The notes beneath the pieces were generated by a model. That model saw nothing but the letters and a program-made list of their open reading frames with translations, did not search any database and had not been told where the DNA came from. DNA of 64,000 nt. Origin: Schistosoma mansoni (Eukaryota; Platyhelminthes; Trematoda; Strigeidida; Schistosomatidae). Made by a program: the position numbers and the translations under genes. Location: contig NC_031495.1 in assembly GCF_000237925.1 (NCBI RefSeq), positions 49,579,925 through 49,643,924 on the forward strand, given 5' to 3'. Shown here one piece after another: positions 1-14,400 of this stretch. Each line of letters begins with the position of its first letter. Positions within the stretch are counted from its first letter, which is position 1.

Positions 1-541
1 TCAGACACACAACATTCAGATAAGTAATTAATGTTTTAATGGATCTTGAATGCCAGTTCATTCTTTCTGTTACATGATTAACCCTATGCAATACTAATAT
101 GAAGATATCTACTACAAATAGAGTTATAATTGACGTTTTCTTTTAAATTCATTTGTCGTTTACATATTTTCATTAGTTCGATTTCGTGAATCAGCCAATA
201 TATCTCGATTAATGTATTGAAGTGTTTGGTGCATACAAACTACATTTGAATATCGAATGATTTTATTACTCAATGATACTTTATAAAGATTATATATATA
301 TATATATATTCGTAGTAGTATGAGGATTTATAAAGATTGTAATATTTTGACTGTTGAATCCACGAGTCGATCTAAGCTGGACCATCATTGAAAACCTGGG
401 AGCACTGGACATGAGTTTCGTTGTAGTATGAGACTCGTCAGCAATGCTCATCCATTATCCTGCACGCGGGACTCGGAACCAGGACCTTCGGTCTTGCATG
501 TTTTCAGTGGTGGTCTAGCTTAGATAAACTCGCGAATTCAA

Positions 542-586
<45 letters not shown>

Positions 587-1679
587 TGTATTCGGTAAAA
601 CAAACAGTTTATGGCTCCTTGATTTGCGTATAATGATCAAGTCATTAAATTAAATTAACAAAATATATTGTACTTAATGTGATTGAAAAGTTGAACAGTT
701 TCTCAATGTCCTATATAATATATATAAGTGTGGTTCGATATTCAGTATAGGAATACTATTTACTATATTATAGTAAATTATGTCACTCTATTTTTCTCTT
801 TTCTTGTTATATTTAATGTACTATCACACATTAGTAAACAATAACGAATAAATTTATTTTTAGTACAAATGATCTAAGGAATTATATTTTTAAGCGGTGA
901 AATATGTATACCTCTTTCTGATAGACGATGAATTTTGTACTTAGGGTGGTAAGATATGAAAAATTATTACAAATATATTATCATGTGAACTCAAGCAATT
1001 TAGTTTTTTTCCACTGTACTCATTTGAATGGTATACGGTCTAGTTGCCTTATGTTTTTCACTTTATAATAAAATTTATATGAAACTTTTTTCAAGTTTAT
1101 TTTGTATAGATGAAACAAGCAATTGTTTTTTTCTTTCATTATGCATTGTTTTTTAGGCAGTACTATAGATAATTTGCTAATATCTTTAGAAACCTAAGAG
1201 ATTTAGTGTTTTGATTGCTCCATATTATTATTGTTTCGTCAATAAAGATTTTAGTTTCGTTGTATAAGATTGAGATTTATGCCTTTGGTCATGTTCATTC
1301 TTTCAGAGTATATTATTTGTCTTTTCGTGGTTTATTTAAACTACTTTAATTATAATCAGTAATATTGCATTTTGTTGGTTTCTATTCGAACTTGTTAATC
1401 CATATGTTTATGTGGTTGGCTACGTACAATAATGCTAAATATCACCAAAAATCAATCTACATGAATAAGATCACGGATTGAAATGTCTTAATTAGTCATT
1501 AAAGTTTGTTTGTAACTTTTATTTGCACCTCTTCGAATGTTTGTTCTTGACTTCTAAATATTATTGTTTGTGCTTTACATCCACTTCTCTGTTACAATCT
1601 ACTCTTCTATCTGATAAAGTATTTGTGTCAATCATATTCTGGTTTTTGTCATTTGAAATTGCTACTATTTATTATTTAG
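1..1679. other. Upstream intron of the receptor gene
   Basis: AT-rich non-coding DNA holding a diverged fold-back SINE at about 350-545 and a TA microsatellite at 545-586. I found no cassette-like exon pair and no MAM N-terminal exon here, so the constant exon that feeds the cassettes should lie further upstream. Confidence 0.5.
350..545 (-). repeat. Sm-alpha-like tRNA-derived SINE, diverged fold-back copy
   Basis: The left part (GATCTAAGCTGGACCATC, GAAAACCTGGGAGCACTGGA) is the reverse complement of the SINE 3' body. The B-box-like region appears as GGGACTCGGAACCAGGACC. The right end (GTTTTCAGTGGTGGTCTAGC) is the same 3' body on the plus strand, so both ends carry the 3' module in opposite directions. 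Confidence 0.6.
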
Positions 1680-1873
1680 CTCTTGTCGAAGTGATTTGGA
1701 TCCTAAGACTGGACTTCCTTCCGTAATCTGGTAGGTATCTTTATATAGACATTGGATTGCGATAATTTAGTGCTAATGAACAACTATGGTCAACTCCTCG
1801 CCGTGCGATAGCTGATGATTGGGAAACTGTTAAGGTCGATTTAACCCTTTCAAGTCATCACACAGATTATAAG
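1680..1873 (+). CDS. Cassette 1 of 7: alternative MAM-like exon pair
   Basis: Exon b is 1680-1730 (51 nt, acceptor TTTAG, donor GTAGGT) and exon c is 1771-1873 (103 nt, donor GTACCT), split by a 40-nt intron. Exon b enters in phase 2 and encodes SCRSDLDPKTGLPSVI; its last TG joins the first T of exon c to make Cys. Exon c encodes 34 residues starting ANEQLWS and ending HTDYK in phase 0. This is the shortest within-cassette intron. The gap to cassette 2 is only 291 nt and shows no exon-like sequence. Exon b shares LDP-K/E-T with cassette 7, so the outermost cassettes look like relatives. If exon b is entered in phase 0 it reads TGA at the fifth codon. Confidence 0.8.
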
Positions 1874-4800
1874 GTACCTGATATCTTTAAAGTTATGATA
1901 GTACTACTATCCACTTTTGCACCACTGATTCTATTATGTTTTTTTTTGTTAATGTAAACGTCGTTCATGTATTTGTTCTGCATTGGCTGTCGAAACAAAA
2001 ATGTTAAGTATGTTTGTTGAATACATTGATGAGAATCTCTTCTTTCTTACTACTTTTTAATTACCTGATACCTTCACTTTTTGTGTCTACTTTAACTTAT
2101 ATAAGTAAGCATTTGTCATGCAAAAATATTCTCTATTATATGATCATTTTGAAATTTTATTCAGATCCTGCACTGAAATTAAGCGTGGACCATCAGGTGG
2201 ATCAGCCGTTACATGGTAGGCTGTTGAATTTCAACTACAACGATAATTAATCTTTTTATTCAGTGAGAATCAAGGTCTTTGGACTTCTGTTAGTGATAAA
2301 ACTAATCATCAGAGTAAATGGAAAATGGTACATGTGACATTGGATAATCAATTAGAAAAATTCGATTATAAGGTACCTGTAGAGAGAGAAAAAATATCAT
2401 TAAAATTAGTTTTAATCTGTTTACCGACCTATGTTAAACGAAATATACGTGGGGCTTTAAATCTAATACATTCATACTCACACATTTGCCTACTGATATT
2501 AAGTCAAATTTCAACTGATAACTTAATCAATTAATTTTTCCAAAAATAAATGCGCTTCGGTGTATCTACAATCTTCATGAATGGAAATATATCTAAATTT
2601 ATATTTCAGTTTTCTAGGCAACACATTTAACTTCCTTAATAATCTCAAAACAGTTATTAGTTAATAATATTGACTGAAAGAAATTGAAAAATATTCATTT
2701 TAGAGATACTTTGTTCAGTATTACCTAGAAAACTTTTGTTCACAAATGTGATTGTTTACTTTCTTATTTGTTAAATTAAAAAGTTTCATTTGTGTACTTA
2801 AGCGTTGTATATAGGTTCTATTTACTAGGGAAATTATGATTTCAATATTACTTACAAGTGTCTTTACAGCGTATGCCTTGAAACAACTCTTGGTACATTA
2901 AAAAATTTGGTCGGATGAAATCGTTGTATATAATGGGACAGTTTTTTCCTATTTTTTAATGTTTCTTCCTATTTACCTCTCATGGTTCTCAATTATCTTT
3001 ATTTTCTCATGTGTATAAGAAAAAGACTATTGTTATATAAAGTAAGGTAATCTTATAGCTACTTTTGTGATACGGTGATGTTTAATTCATATCTTAAATG
3101 CATATTTGTGAACAGGGTTTTAGGCTGCACTAGGTTTAGCGAATAGTAATGTCCGGTTTGTGAGACCGAAATAGATGAACTGGGTCTAGAACCCGTGACT
3201 TAATAATTAAAAGTTGAGCGTATTAATTAATAAGTGACCGTTTTACATGATGTCCTCGATTTTAGTCTAATAAGTAGTATCACTACCCTTCAAATAGTGA
3301 GTGTGGCAAGTTTAAAAATTTGTACTGAATTACAGAGTTTATTTCCAAATATTGATGATTTAAAGTAAACTCATAAGAAACTGATCGAACACTACGACAT
3401 CTGTCATTTTCTGATGAATCTGAAATGTATTGGGGCATGCATAGTTGTATTGATAAAAATATTTAAAAATCTGACTATATTCATTGTGTATTTCAGAACT
3501 TCATACCATTAAAAACATAAATAATAATTATTAACATTACTACTTATAATCTCTTACTAATTTTTATTAGAGAAGTATGTTTCCAATACTGGATCATTAT
3601 TTGTATTGCTACTTAACTAGCGTTCTTTTCAACTATATACTTCTTGTTTTTGAACTAATAACCATGAGCGTTTTGTTCTGTTTCACGAGGGATTTTCTCC
3701 TTTCTAATATTATGTTAACAGTAATTAGGGAATTTACAAATGTGCATCTCTTTATGCTTTTTTTCCTTCAAAAATGACATGTTGCCTATATTATCCGAGT
3801 TCAGTGCATCTTTAAGATGACATTGTTACTATAGTTGGTGAGTTTAATGTTAATCAATGTTCAAATAACTATTTAATATAATTATTCAGCTGAATTGTTG
3901 AAAGTACTTACTTGTGTAATGGATATCATATCTATACAATTGGTTTTTGCTCAATTTCCATCAGTTTGTATCGTTGTTTAAAACCCGATGCGGTAATTAT
4001 AGAGGTGTGCCTAATTTCAACTATAAATTGTAATTTATTCATTTTAATATAGTCTCATATTTTAGACGTTCATCTTTAGATTAAACAATGAGATATCATT
4101 CTGTTTCTCATTAGGTATTCTAAATCATCGTTTCGTTTTTTCTCAGATCATTGTCGTACAATCTTTTACTTGCAACTACGTTCTAATCGTGACATTTTTT
4201 CCAATTTTGGTAATAATACCCATTCTGATAGTAGATTTTTAAATAATTTTATCTATATTTTTAAATATATTCACAGATAATGTCATAGTAAAGTTGAAAA
4301 CTAATGAAGTTGTCAGAATTACTATAATGTTAATCAGTTCTTCTCGATTGTCCTATCATTTAATCTTAATTGTTATTCATTGTCATCTAAAAGCAATCAA
4401 CTTATAAGGATTGTAATTTGACATTCAGTTCGACGTCTGCCAATTGAATATCTCTGAAAAATAAACAACGTACTACCAATTAGATAAACCTTAGGGCTAT
4501 TAAAGAGTCGGAAACTAATATAGTCTGATTTATCTTTAAAAAAAACGTTTATTAAATGTTTTGGTCACGAAATTATAAACTCAAAAGTTGCCAAGTTTAT
4601 AAATGAGTAGCTAAATCAATTAACTTTTCCCCATCAGACTACATATTTCTACTTGAATCTGTATATATAAGTTTCGACACCCACGTAACATCACTATTCG
4701 TTGCATCAAAACATTTGATTCAAAACATAATGTATAATACACCATACGTAGTTACTAAGTTGCTTCATTTAGCTTATTCCAGCGTTTTAGTATATTCATG

Positions 4801-7800
4801 AATTTTCTATCTTTAATTAATATTATGTTCAATGGTCTTATCTACCAAAATTTCATAATTTGTAGTGTGCTATTACCAAGCCGACATGGGTTACTTTAGC
4901 ACCCGAACATACTGATTTATTTATTCTTCTTGAGTCACATCTTTACCTTTCAAATATTTGTTTATATTTTTTTCCTTTATGACCTTGACCGTTTTTACAT
5001 GAACGTATGTGTCCATAGTATACTCTATCATCACATATCTTCAGCTTATTTTTGTCTGGCTAAATATTGACTCGAATTTGTTCGAATCGAGTTGGTACAC
5101 TTACTCCCCTTGGTCTACCTCTTCGGTTCGTTTCTCTGATTGTCTGTCTGGATCAGCGAGCGTATGAAATATACATATCCAAAATTCATTCTAGTATTTG
5201 ACTGATTCCTTTATTGTTTAATGAGAATGAAGTCCATAATTACATACGACGGTTATTGGGAAATATATTTCGTCAATATTATCATTCGATCAAATGGTAG
5301 TCAGATCAATGGGTCACAAAACTGTAACTCCACCTAGTTTTTTACTTATAGCACTGGTTTGTTATAAAATGTGGACTATTTTGACAGGTTTTCAACTTTT
5401 GTGTCATTGGTAAATAAAAGAATGCTTGAACCGTATGTTTGATTGCTCTCAGGGACCCATGAACATAAAGCCTACTAACCATCCTTTGCCCTTTCTTCTC
5501 TTCTCTCTCTAATTTTATTTCTTACTTTTGTTGCTTAGTACGTTATTGTTTTCAAACACGCAATTTTCATCTTTTCCTTTACCTCACCCTTGCTTTCTAT
5601 CTGCCTATTTATTGTTGCAATAACCATAATATAGATCTTGTCTTTCTGTTCAACGTGGATTTGATGATACATTGGCTGTGACTTGGTATGTTTTTTTTTA
5701 TGAAAATAAAATATGAACAATGAAATTTCAGTGAAAATAAGCGTTTATGGAAATCACAACATACAAATGCTAATGGTACTGATAATAAGGTCGGTCAACC
5801 GTTTAATAAATGGAAAAATGTATTTGTCCAGTTGAACAATTCAGCAAATTCAGATTACAAGGTGTGAATTGTTTAATATGTTTAATTTATTTGTGGCTAT
5901 TCTTTATCTACAATGAAATTTTCATTAGAAAAATATGTCAAAGGTTATAGGTCGGGAATACCCGTAAATCAAATAGTCATATGTAGTTTTATTTCATCGT
6001 TACCAATGGAAAACCTTTTGTCGTTTTAACCTTGGAGTTAAAACAGTCATTCTACTTTGAAGATTATTATTAATTTGGTAATTAAGATCACTAAAATAGA
6101 TTTCGCGTGAATACATGACTTTTCTTTATTTTTCTATTTTATCGGTTGGTTTTTTATATCACAAAGACATTTTTAGGGATCAGTTGAAGTTAGACAATAA
6201 CACCGTTGTATGTCGCCTCAGTGGTCTACTGGTTAAGTGCTCTGGCGCAAGACTGGTAGGTCCTGGGTTCTAATCTCGCGAGTGCGGGATCGTGGATGCG
6301 CACTGCTGAGGAGTCCCATAATAGGACGAAACTGCCGTCCAGTGCTTCCATGTTTTCCATGGTGGTCTAGCTTCAATTGACTCACGCTTTTAACTATCAA
6401 ATTACAATTTTATTATCAAGGAATTGTAGCTACTAAAAAATACACATATATGTAACTCATTTATAGCAAGTTTGTACTCTATTGTGGCGTGACGTACAAT
6501 GTATTTTTCCTCCTAATTCCAGTTTTTTCATAAGTTTTGCTAAAGTAAAAAAATTGTTCAAGGAAAAAATAAATTTATACTTTAGTTTTTAAGTAACAGA
6601 TTTTTACTAATGATTAACCTCGTCAAGATTTTATCTCAGCGTTAACTCTGTTAAATTGTTATCGTGAACCTGTTGTCGAATTAGATGTCAATTTTTACAC
6701 CCAATAGGTATGGATACATATACATGAGTTTGGATATAGGTGACTAAATTCAAAGTTTTTTACTTAGTCGTATAGATTTTTTTAATATTTAATCGGATAA
6801 CTCGAAAAAATCGAACAAAGGACTATATTTATAATTATGTTGTTCCACTAACTTTTTCATTGTTCAATGAACCATATTGTTTATACGTAAACTTTCTATT
6901 TTGTCTATATTTCTGATACCTTGACGTTTGCTGTCATAATTTCATTTTGGCTTGTTGATATGACATGGTAAATGGAATGGATGCACTTATCTACGAAGTT
7001 CTACGTTGTTTACAACTGATCGATTAACTGGCTTTTTCAGCTTTCTCTGTTTTTTTATATCTTTACAAGACTTTCTACATTCTCTACCAGTTGACATTAT
7101 TATACCCTTTTATTTCCATATTATGTATGATTGTATTATCTTTCATCATATGATATTATTGTAGATCGTGTACTGCTGTTTCACGTGAAGTGGAAAATGA
7201 ATTTTCTGTTAATTGGTAGGAAATTCTTATTATTATGATTTATGCATGAATGATGTTTCTTGTATAGTGTCAACAAACGCTTGTGGATATCTGATACACA
7301 AATAGTGAATAGAAATGAATGGAATTCTATCGCTATACAGTTGGATGATACATCATCCGATTACAAGGTGTGTTTATTTGTAGTAATTAAGTAGTTGTTA
7401 GATATCTGAACTTATTTTTTCCAGTCTTAATGGGTTTAAGAATATTTCATTGTGAAATTTTTTACTGAACCATGATACTGTACTGGAAAATATAAAACAA
7501 ATAATTCAATTAGATGTTCATGTTATTTAATGTTGTCTCCCCCTTTTTATGTCAGTTCCGTTGAATGAAGTACTTATTCGAATGTTGGAATTATGAAGCA
7601 ATTGAGATTGTAACAAACACCCTACAGTAATATTAATTCTTAATTATAGATTACATGTTGTTTTTATATATTTTGTTGGCTTTATTATTAGGGTAAGAAT
7701 ATTCACTCGTTAGTCATTGATTTCAACTTATAACGAACCATCAATTCGTAACTTCGAATTTTTCTATCATTTCTCTTACAGAGTATCCACAATTTGATTT

Positions 7801-8435
7801 GTAATTGAATTAATTATAACACCACTGTAACTCTACATAATCCAAGGTCTTGCATTACTCCAAGTTGACACAGGCTTATACACTCGTATTTCGACTAAAG
7901 ATCGGTACATAGCAATAATAATTGTTAATACTTATTTTTACGTTGAATGTTACACATATTTGTTTGTTAAGTTTGTGTGTGCGTTATTTATATGCCTCAG
8001 TCTATTGATTTGTCTGTTATTAGAATATGTATTCTTAAATGTTTTCCTCTTCAATTCTAATGTTCTGTTTCTGTTAACCGTCTTTCTCTGACATCATGAA
8101 TCTTTCCATTCACCATATTTCGTTTTTATTACCTACTTAATAACGATTCTTTTTTTAATGAAACATTAGATCTTGTGTAGCATTCAAAGACCAAGTGGAT
8201 AATGAATTTGCTGTTACATGGTAGATTTTTATTTGTACACTTTGTGTAAACTTTTGTTTCATGTATATATAATGAAAGCAAAAATAAACAGTTATGGAAT
8301 TCTGATACAAATCAAATGGTGAAATCTGAATCGAAATTCATATGGAACACGGCATTCATCAATCTTAGTAGAGACACGGAAAGTAATTACAAGGTGTGTA
8401 TATTAGTGCTTTTCATACCTATTACTTTATAGGCA

Positions 8436-8474
<39 letters not shown>

Positions 8475-11400
8475 CATTTCGAGTGTACTTTCATTGCATA
8501 GACATAAATCTTTGTTTATTTCTACCCATGATCGTTTTCTAAAGTGCATACTGATAGATAATTAACTGCATCACACTTGACACACATAGACACTTCTGGT
8601 CATAGCTTCTTGCCATAACTCTGGGCATTAGCTGCTGAAATCAGCTGTTAACGAAAACAAGACTGTTATTACCAGAAGGGTTTTTGAGATTTCTGGTTTT
8701 GATAGTTAGTACAATGTATTGATTCTCTTTAGGTACCCAGTGGAAACCAACATGCCATTGGACAGTTGTTTCTTCTTTGTATGAGACTCTCTTGAATTTT
8801 ATGTAGAATAAATTTGAACAATAGCATAAAAATCAGACTGTAGGCATTAGATTGTAAATCTACAATATTCACTTTGTTGTAGAGGTCTTACTTAATCATA
8901 TTAAATTCAACTGAATTATTAGTTGGAAATCAAATGCAAGTGACAATTCAATTTTAACTTCTAATATCTCTGATAGATTTATTCATGTTTTTCTAATATT
9001 CTCCATTTTCTTTTCGATTTCCTTGTATTCTAGCTACTATTATTTCGAAAATTCTCAATGTAATATAACGAGTATTTCACTGTGATTTAAAGTTTTTAGG
9101 TATTGATTTCCTTTCGACTAAGTTTACCACACTAAAAATATATGGATCTTACATCCAATGTTCAGTGTTTATTTTATCATAACAGTAGTGTACTTTTTAT
9201 GACCATTATTTTGTACGGATCTGACTATGAAATTTTTTAAACAATACTACTAGTCACACTTATCTGTAGATATGTCTCATATGTATATATTATCTAAGTC
9301 ATGGCAACATTATGAACCGTTTAGTTCGTGCTAAATGTATTCTCTAGTCTTGTAATAGATGTTGGTGATCACTTAAATTTATCATGTAACAAAAATACTG
9401 GTCGGAAATACCATAGGACGTTTTATTTTATAGTTAACATCGCAGACTCTGTTAGATAACTGTTAGAAACTAGGTAACATTAATCAGCGGTTTATTCTTG
9501 GTATAAGACTCTTCCCTCAATTTTACGTATTCACGATCCAATCGGCAGTCAAACGTAAGACCTCAAGCTCTGTCAACGAGCTCTTAACCTTCAGACTGTT
9601 GAGCTGTCGTCTAATTCTTTACATGTTGAACCTCAATCATTTCGCGATATTGTGCAACTGACAAATGTTCACTGTTTCATGGTTTTTTTATCGTTGTCTA
9701 GCTGGAGTTAATCCTTGGTAAAAACCTTAATATTCAACACTCTCTACAAACTCTCTATATTACTAATGTTTTCTTCATTGTTAGAAACCGAGACATTCAG
9801 CGGGTGTATATTTGAAAAAGGTTGTTCACGGCATATAATTAACAAATTCACAATTTTTGTTATCATGTTAAGAGAGAATACTATTCTAATTAGTCACCAT
9901 TGTTTCATACTCTAAATTTAATCCATTATTCCCCCTTACGATAAGAAATAATTACTTCTCTAATAGGTTGGGTGGGGGGGGGGGGGAGAATTCTCTTCGC
10001 AACAGGTTAATTTTCTAAAGTTATGTAACTGTCTTGTGCATATAAATTAATCGATGTGATGATAAATTCATAATTATGGATGTTCAAGATGAGAATGATA
10101 TTTCTGTAATGTAATTAATATAAGGTAATCAAAAAATTCAATCCTTTATTTCACTTGATTTGTTCACGAAGATTAATTTCTCTCCCCACATATGGTAATA
10201 TGCTGTTTAGATTATTCCTATCACTGCTACTAGAGCATATTTCATCGTACTATCAATTTTTACTTCGTCTTTGTTAGGTTCGGTTATCTATACTACACTA
10301 TTATTATCATTAATTTCTTGTCATATATGTATACATTTAAAAATAACTATATATTAAAATAGTTTAATAAGAATGTACCTTAAAAAGTATCCCCTTCACT
10401 TTCATATCCACGTAATAGAAGCTTTTAATATTACAATTTAAACATTTGTTACGTAAGAATTCAAAATATGAATTTATGTATGATACAATTTATAAAAATC
10501 TGTTTATTATTATTTTACCATCCTTCATATTGATTTCTTTTGGATGCTGTGTTGGGCTTGCTGTGTTTTGTATGTTATAGTTGTAATATAGTATTAGAAT
10601 GGGACTTGTGGAGACTGTAATAGTTTTAATAGTTTGTCATCTTGATTGAATATCTATTCTTACTTTTATCTCTTTTACAAATAGTTTATCTTTCAACTTC
10701 CAGATTGTTTGCAACTTTATTGATAGCAATAGTTGAAGCTATAAATTTTAAATATATTATTGACTTGTTTTATTCCTACAGATCATGTATTACAGTTCAG
10801 AAAGGACTAAGCGGTGATACATCTCTAACATGGTAGAGTTGCATTCATTATCTTTTTATGAATATAAATTATATTTTCTAGTGATAATAAAGGTTTATTC
10901 AAATCTGGGAATCAACTTTCATCTGATGAATGGTTAAAAATTATGGTTGACTTACCACCAACAAATACAGATTATAAGGTATGATGATTATGGAAAGTTA
11001 TGAAATATTCTAATTATAGTGATTTTATCATCATTATCCTGTTAGCTAGAGTAATACATTGATGTGATAACTAAAGGTTATAACTAAATCACATGACCAT
11101 AGATATACTTGCTTAATCTTTTTTATTACGAATCAAAAATCAACAACATGATTGTATTATCAAAAAGATACAGAGTAGGCAAGAAGTTCTTTTAGATCAT
11201 TCGGTTGTATCTGTCTTTTTTCACTGCCCAATCATGACCTATCCTGATGGTAAATAACATTTAACTGAATTCGCTTAATGTACTGGAATTGTACTGCTTA
11301 AGCGTTGATTATTCCGTTTTCTTTTATAGATCCACTTAATTGGAGGTTATTTGTTAATTTATTTGCAGCTGAGATTGTTGGTTTTTTTCATTGTTGTATT

Positions 11401-14400
11401 AAATCATCAACGCTTCTATTAGTCATACATTTTACAGTCCTTAACCATTAACTATTGCTTATTGAAAATTTCCCATTACTTTAGCGATCTATTTGAATGT
11501 ATATTCACATAATTTTTTTTAAAAATGATTTTGAAACAGGACTATTATGATTAAGTAAGAAACTAATACTCTCAACACTTTGAACTTTATTAAATAACAC
11601 GCTCTATGTAGAGTTAACAGGATTAACGATTATTTTCGCAAATGACCAAGGTACAGTGAATAGTTCCTTTATTCCTTAATTATTTGCTTATGAGCTTAGT
11701 TATCAATTACAATGTTTTTTTCCACAAGTTTTCTTGTTAGAGTTAATGATATCACTTGGCTCTTCATGTCTCAAAATAGTTTGGTTGCATTTTCATATTT
11801 TCGGTCATTAGTGTTCGAAGGTTTGCTAATGATATTTTTAGAACACTATCTTTACTTCATAATGTAAATTATCTTTTAGTTATGCTGTTATTTGTTTATA
11901 CGTTTATCTTTCTATTATCGCCTACTCGATTAACTGGGGAATACATTGTAAGAGGTTATTCCTTTTTTTGATAGCAATAGAATATCTCATGATCAGTTTT
12001 AAACCTAAATCCTCATAGTCTAGATCTGATTCAGCTAAATTGTATAATTATAATTTATAAAACAATTGTTCTTCTGAAGTGTTTTTATGTGTTTGTATAG
12101 AGAGACTAAAGTGTTAGATACGTTTGTTGTATTGTTGAATGAGAGTATATTGAAGTAGAGTGTATGATTGATGTGTTTATTTTTTCGCTTTCCCCTTTCA
12201 CCGCTGACGGTTTCTACAAGTAATAGGTTATTATCTATCTATTGCATATGAATTGAATAGTAAATATTTGCACAATTTCTCCACACTTTTTCTAATATAT
12301 CTTATTATGTATATATAGATCTTGTAAACCATCTCTTGATCCAGAGACTAGACAATTCGGTGTATTTTGGTATGTTTCTTGTATATTTATATATAAATAT
12401 GTATCATATATGTGTCTAGTGGCAACGCGCAATTATGGAGTTCATCTAATGACAAACAATTTATGCACACAACAACAAAATGGCTTACAGTCGTAGTGAA
12501 TTTAAATTCAACTGATCAAGATTTCAAGGTAGAGTGGTTTAATGACTCATAGTTAGTTAAACTTCATTCTTTTCCCATTTATATTCCTCTCTTCTTAATT
12601 TATTTTGTTTGTTCTTCGACTTCATTTTTTCGCTGACTTCTTAGTTTTCTTTACTTTATTCGAATGGCTATTTCTCGTAATATAATATCGTTATTATTTT
12701 TATCATAAATTGAGAAAGGTTGTGTGTCTATTTATGTGTGCTAAGAAAAACCAAGTCCATACCAATAGGTTTACATATTAAGTTGTTTAAAAATTCCCTT
12801 CCTGGGTATTCAATTTTTCTTTTTAAATGGCATTTTATCAATGAAAAGTGCGGTTCATTAATTTGACCATAGTTTAAACTATAATTTATTTCTTTTTATG
12901 CTGACATAATATTTGTACAATTATTTTCATGTTTACCCCTATTTCTAATTCTTACTTAATGTTTAAAATAATTGTCATAGCTTCTTTTTTCCTATTTCGG
13001 AATTGTGACTTAATTATTGAAACACTCAAATATATGACATTTGAACCTTACCACATAAAGCTTGGTTTCGTTAGCTAAATAGTATGGATTATTGTCACAT
13101 ATAAAGTGTGGTCTCTCAAATCGAGTGTATAAGTTGTAATTGAAATAAATCGTTATTATTATCACTATTATTATTATGACTATTACTATTTTCATAGTTA
13201 CTATTATTATTAGTAGTACTAATATTGTCAACATTATTAATTATTATTATTATTGTTCTTGTGGGAATTTATTACCCTTTTTGAGTTAATGACTAAGGTT
13301 TCATGAGGTCCCTTTTTCTTTACCACAAATACTAAATTTCATATACATAAACAATATTACCAGTTACTGAAAAAGTTGATTTATTTTTTTCAGTAATATT
13401 CTAAATATTATTTCATCATGCTTGAATAAAAATGCAATTTCTAGAAAATATTATTTATCAGAATAAGACATTATCCTGTTATTCATTTTCATCATTTTGC
13501 ATAGTGTTGATTTTTGTCAATTCTTACTACAACATATCATGTATAACGTAGTGGGTCACTTACGTCCGGTCGCATAGACTATCATCTTACTTATTTCACT
13601 ATTGATTTGTCACTAAATAGTGTCCAACGTCACATTTGTCTAGTCCTTAATCGAATTGTCTATCAAGTTACGATTTTATCACAAGTTCAAGTAACTCGAT
13701 ATCTCTTGCACTATGTTGAGATATTAGTTGGTTGAAAGTTTTCATCAGGGAAACCTTGCTATCTACCACTCTTCATTGAAGTAAAGCTTCACAGCCGATT
13801 GACACTAGTCCGACTCCAACGGATAGTATCAGTTTTATCAATATCTCAGATCCGTCTTGATGACAAATGCCAAATTACACAAAACCCAGGTCGAAGATTA
13901 CCTTCTGGATCACCTCCGATCACCTGACTTATAAACCGTTAACCACTGATTCCAAACATATCAGTGGTCTGATATAATTTACAATAGGTTTGGTTTATGT
14001 TTAGATAAATACTAATGAAATTTTCACTTTATAAACATCTAATACTAGTATGATTCATAAGTTTTCACATGGATCTTGTATAATTAAACATTTTAGTGCT
14101 TAAAAAATGACTTTTCGATTCCGCCTGTTCATATCGAGTTCTTTTTCTAGTATAACTATTATTTTAGCAAATATATGAACGAACTTGACAGCATATATAA
14201 CACTTAGTATCTAAGTACAAATACCAACCAATATACCATACCCAATATAAATAATTCCCTTCTTAAGCGAAAGCAAAATGTTAGGTCATTTAAAATTTTA
14301 TAAACATATTATTACATTTACCTTAAGGCTCAGTTTATTCCAGTTATATAAAACAACAACCCCAGTCATCCCATGCTTTTATCAAATCAGTTGACAATCA

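Larger units (their letters stand above)
8394..10781 (+). other. 2.4-kb intron between cassettes 5 and 6
   Basis: It contains a TA microsatellite (8438-8472), a possible diverged tRNA-like repeat at about 9470-9660 on the minus strand, and a run of 13 G at 9974-9986. No additional cassette was seen. Confidence 0.5.

Noticed and set aside
6209-6290. tRNA gene (A and B boxes present)
   Set aside because: The boxes belong to the head of a repeated SINE; no cloverleaf with a paired acceptor stem is evident. The same applies to the family B copies.
1680-12528. Seven tandem MAM domains in a single protein
   Set aside because: The c-to-b junctions are out of phase, every b has a stop in that phase, and the domain-closing exon exists only once. 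Unseen micro-exons remain the one way this could still hold.
13010-13234. Minus-strand frame rich in Ile and Val
   Set aside because: It is the translation of an ATT/ATA-rich low-complexity stretch.
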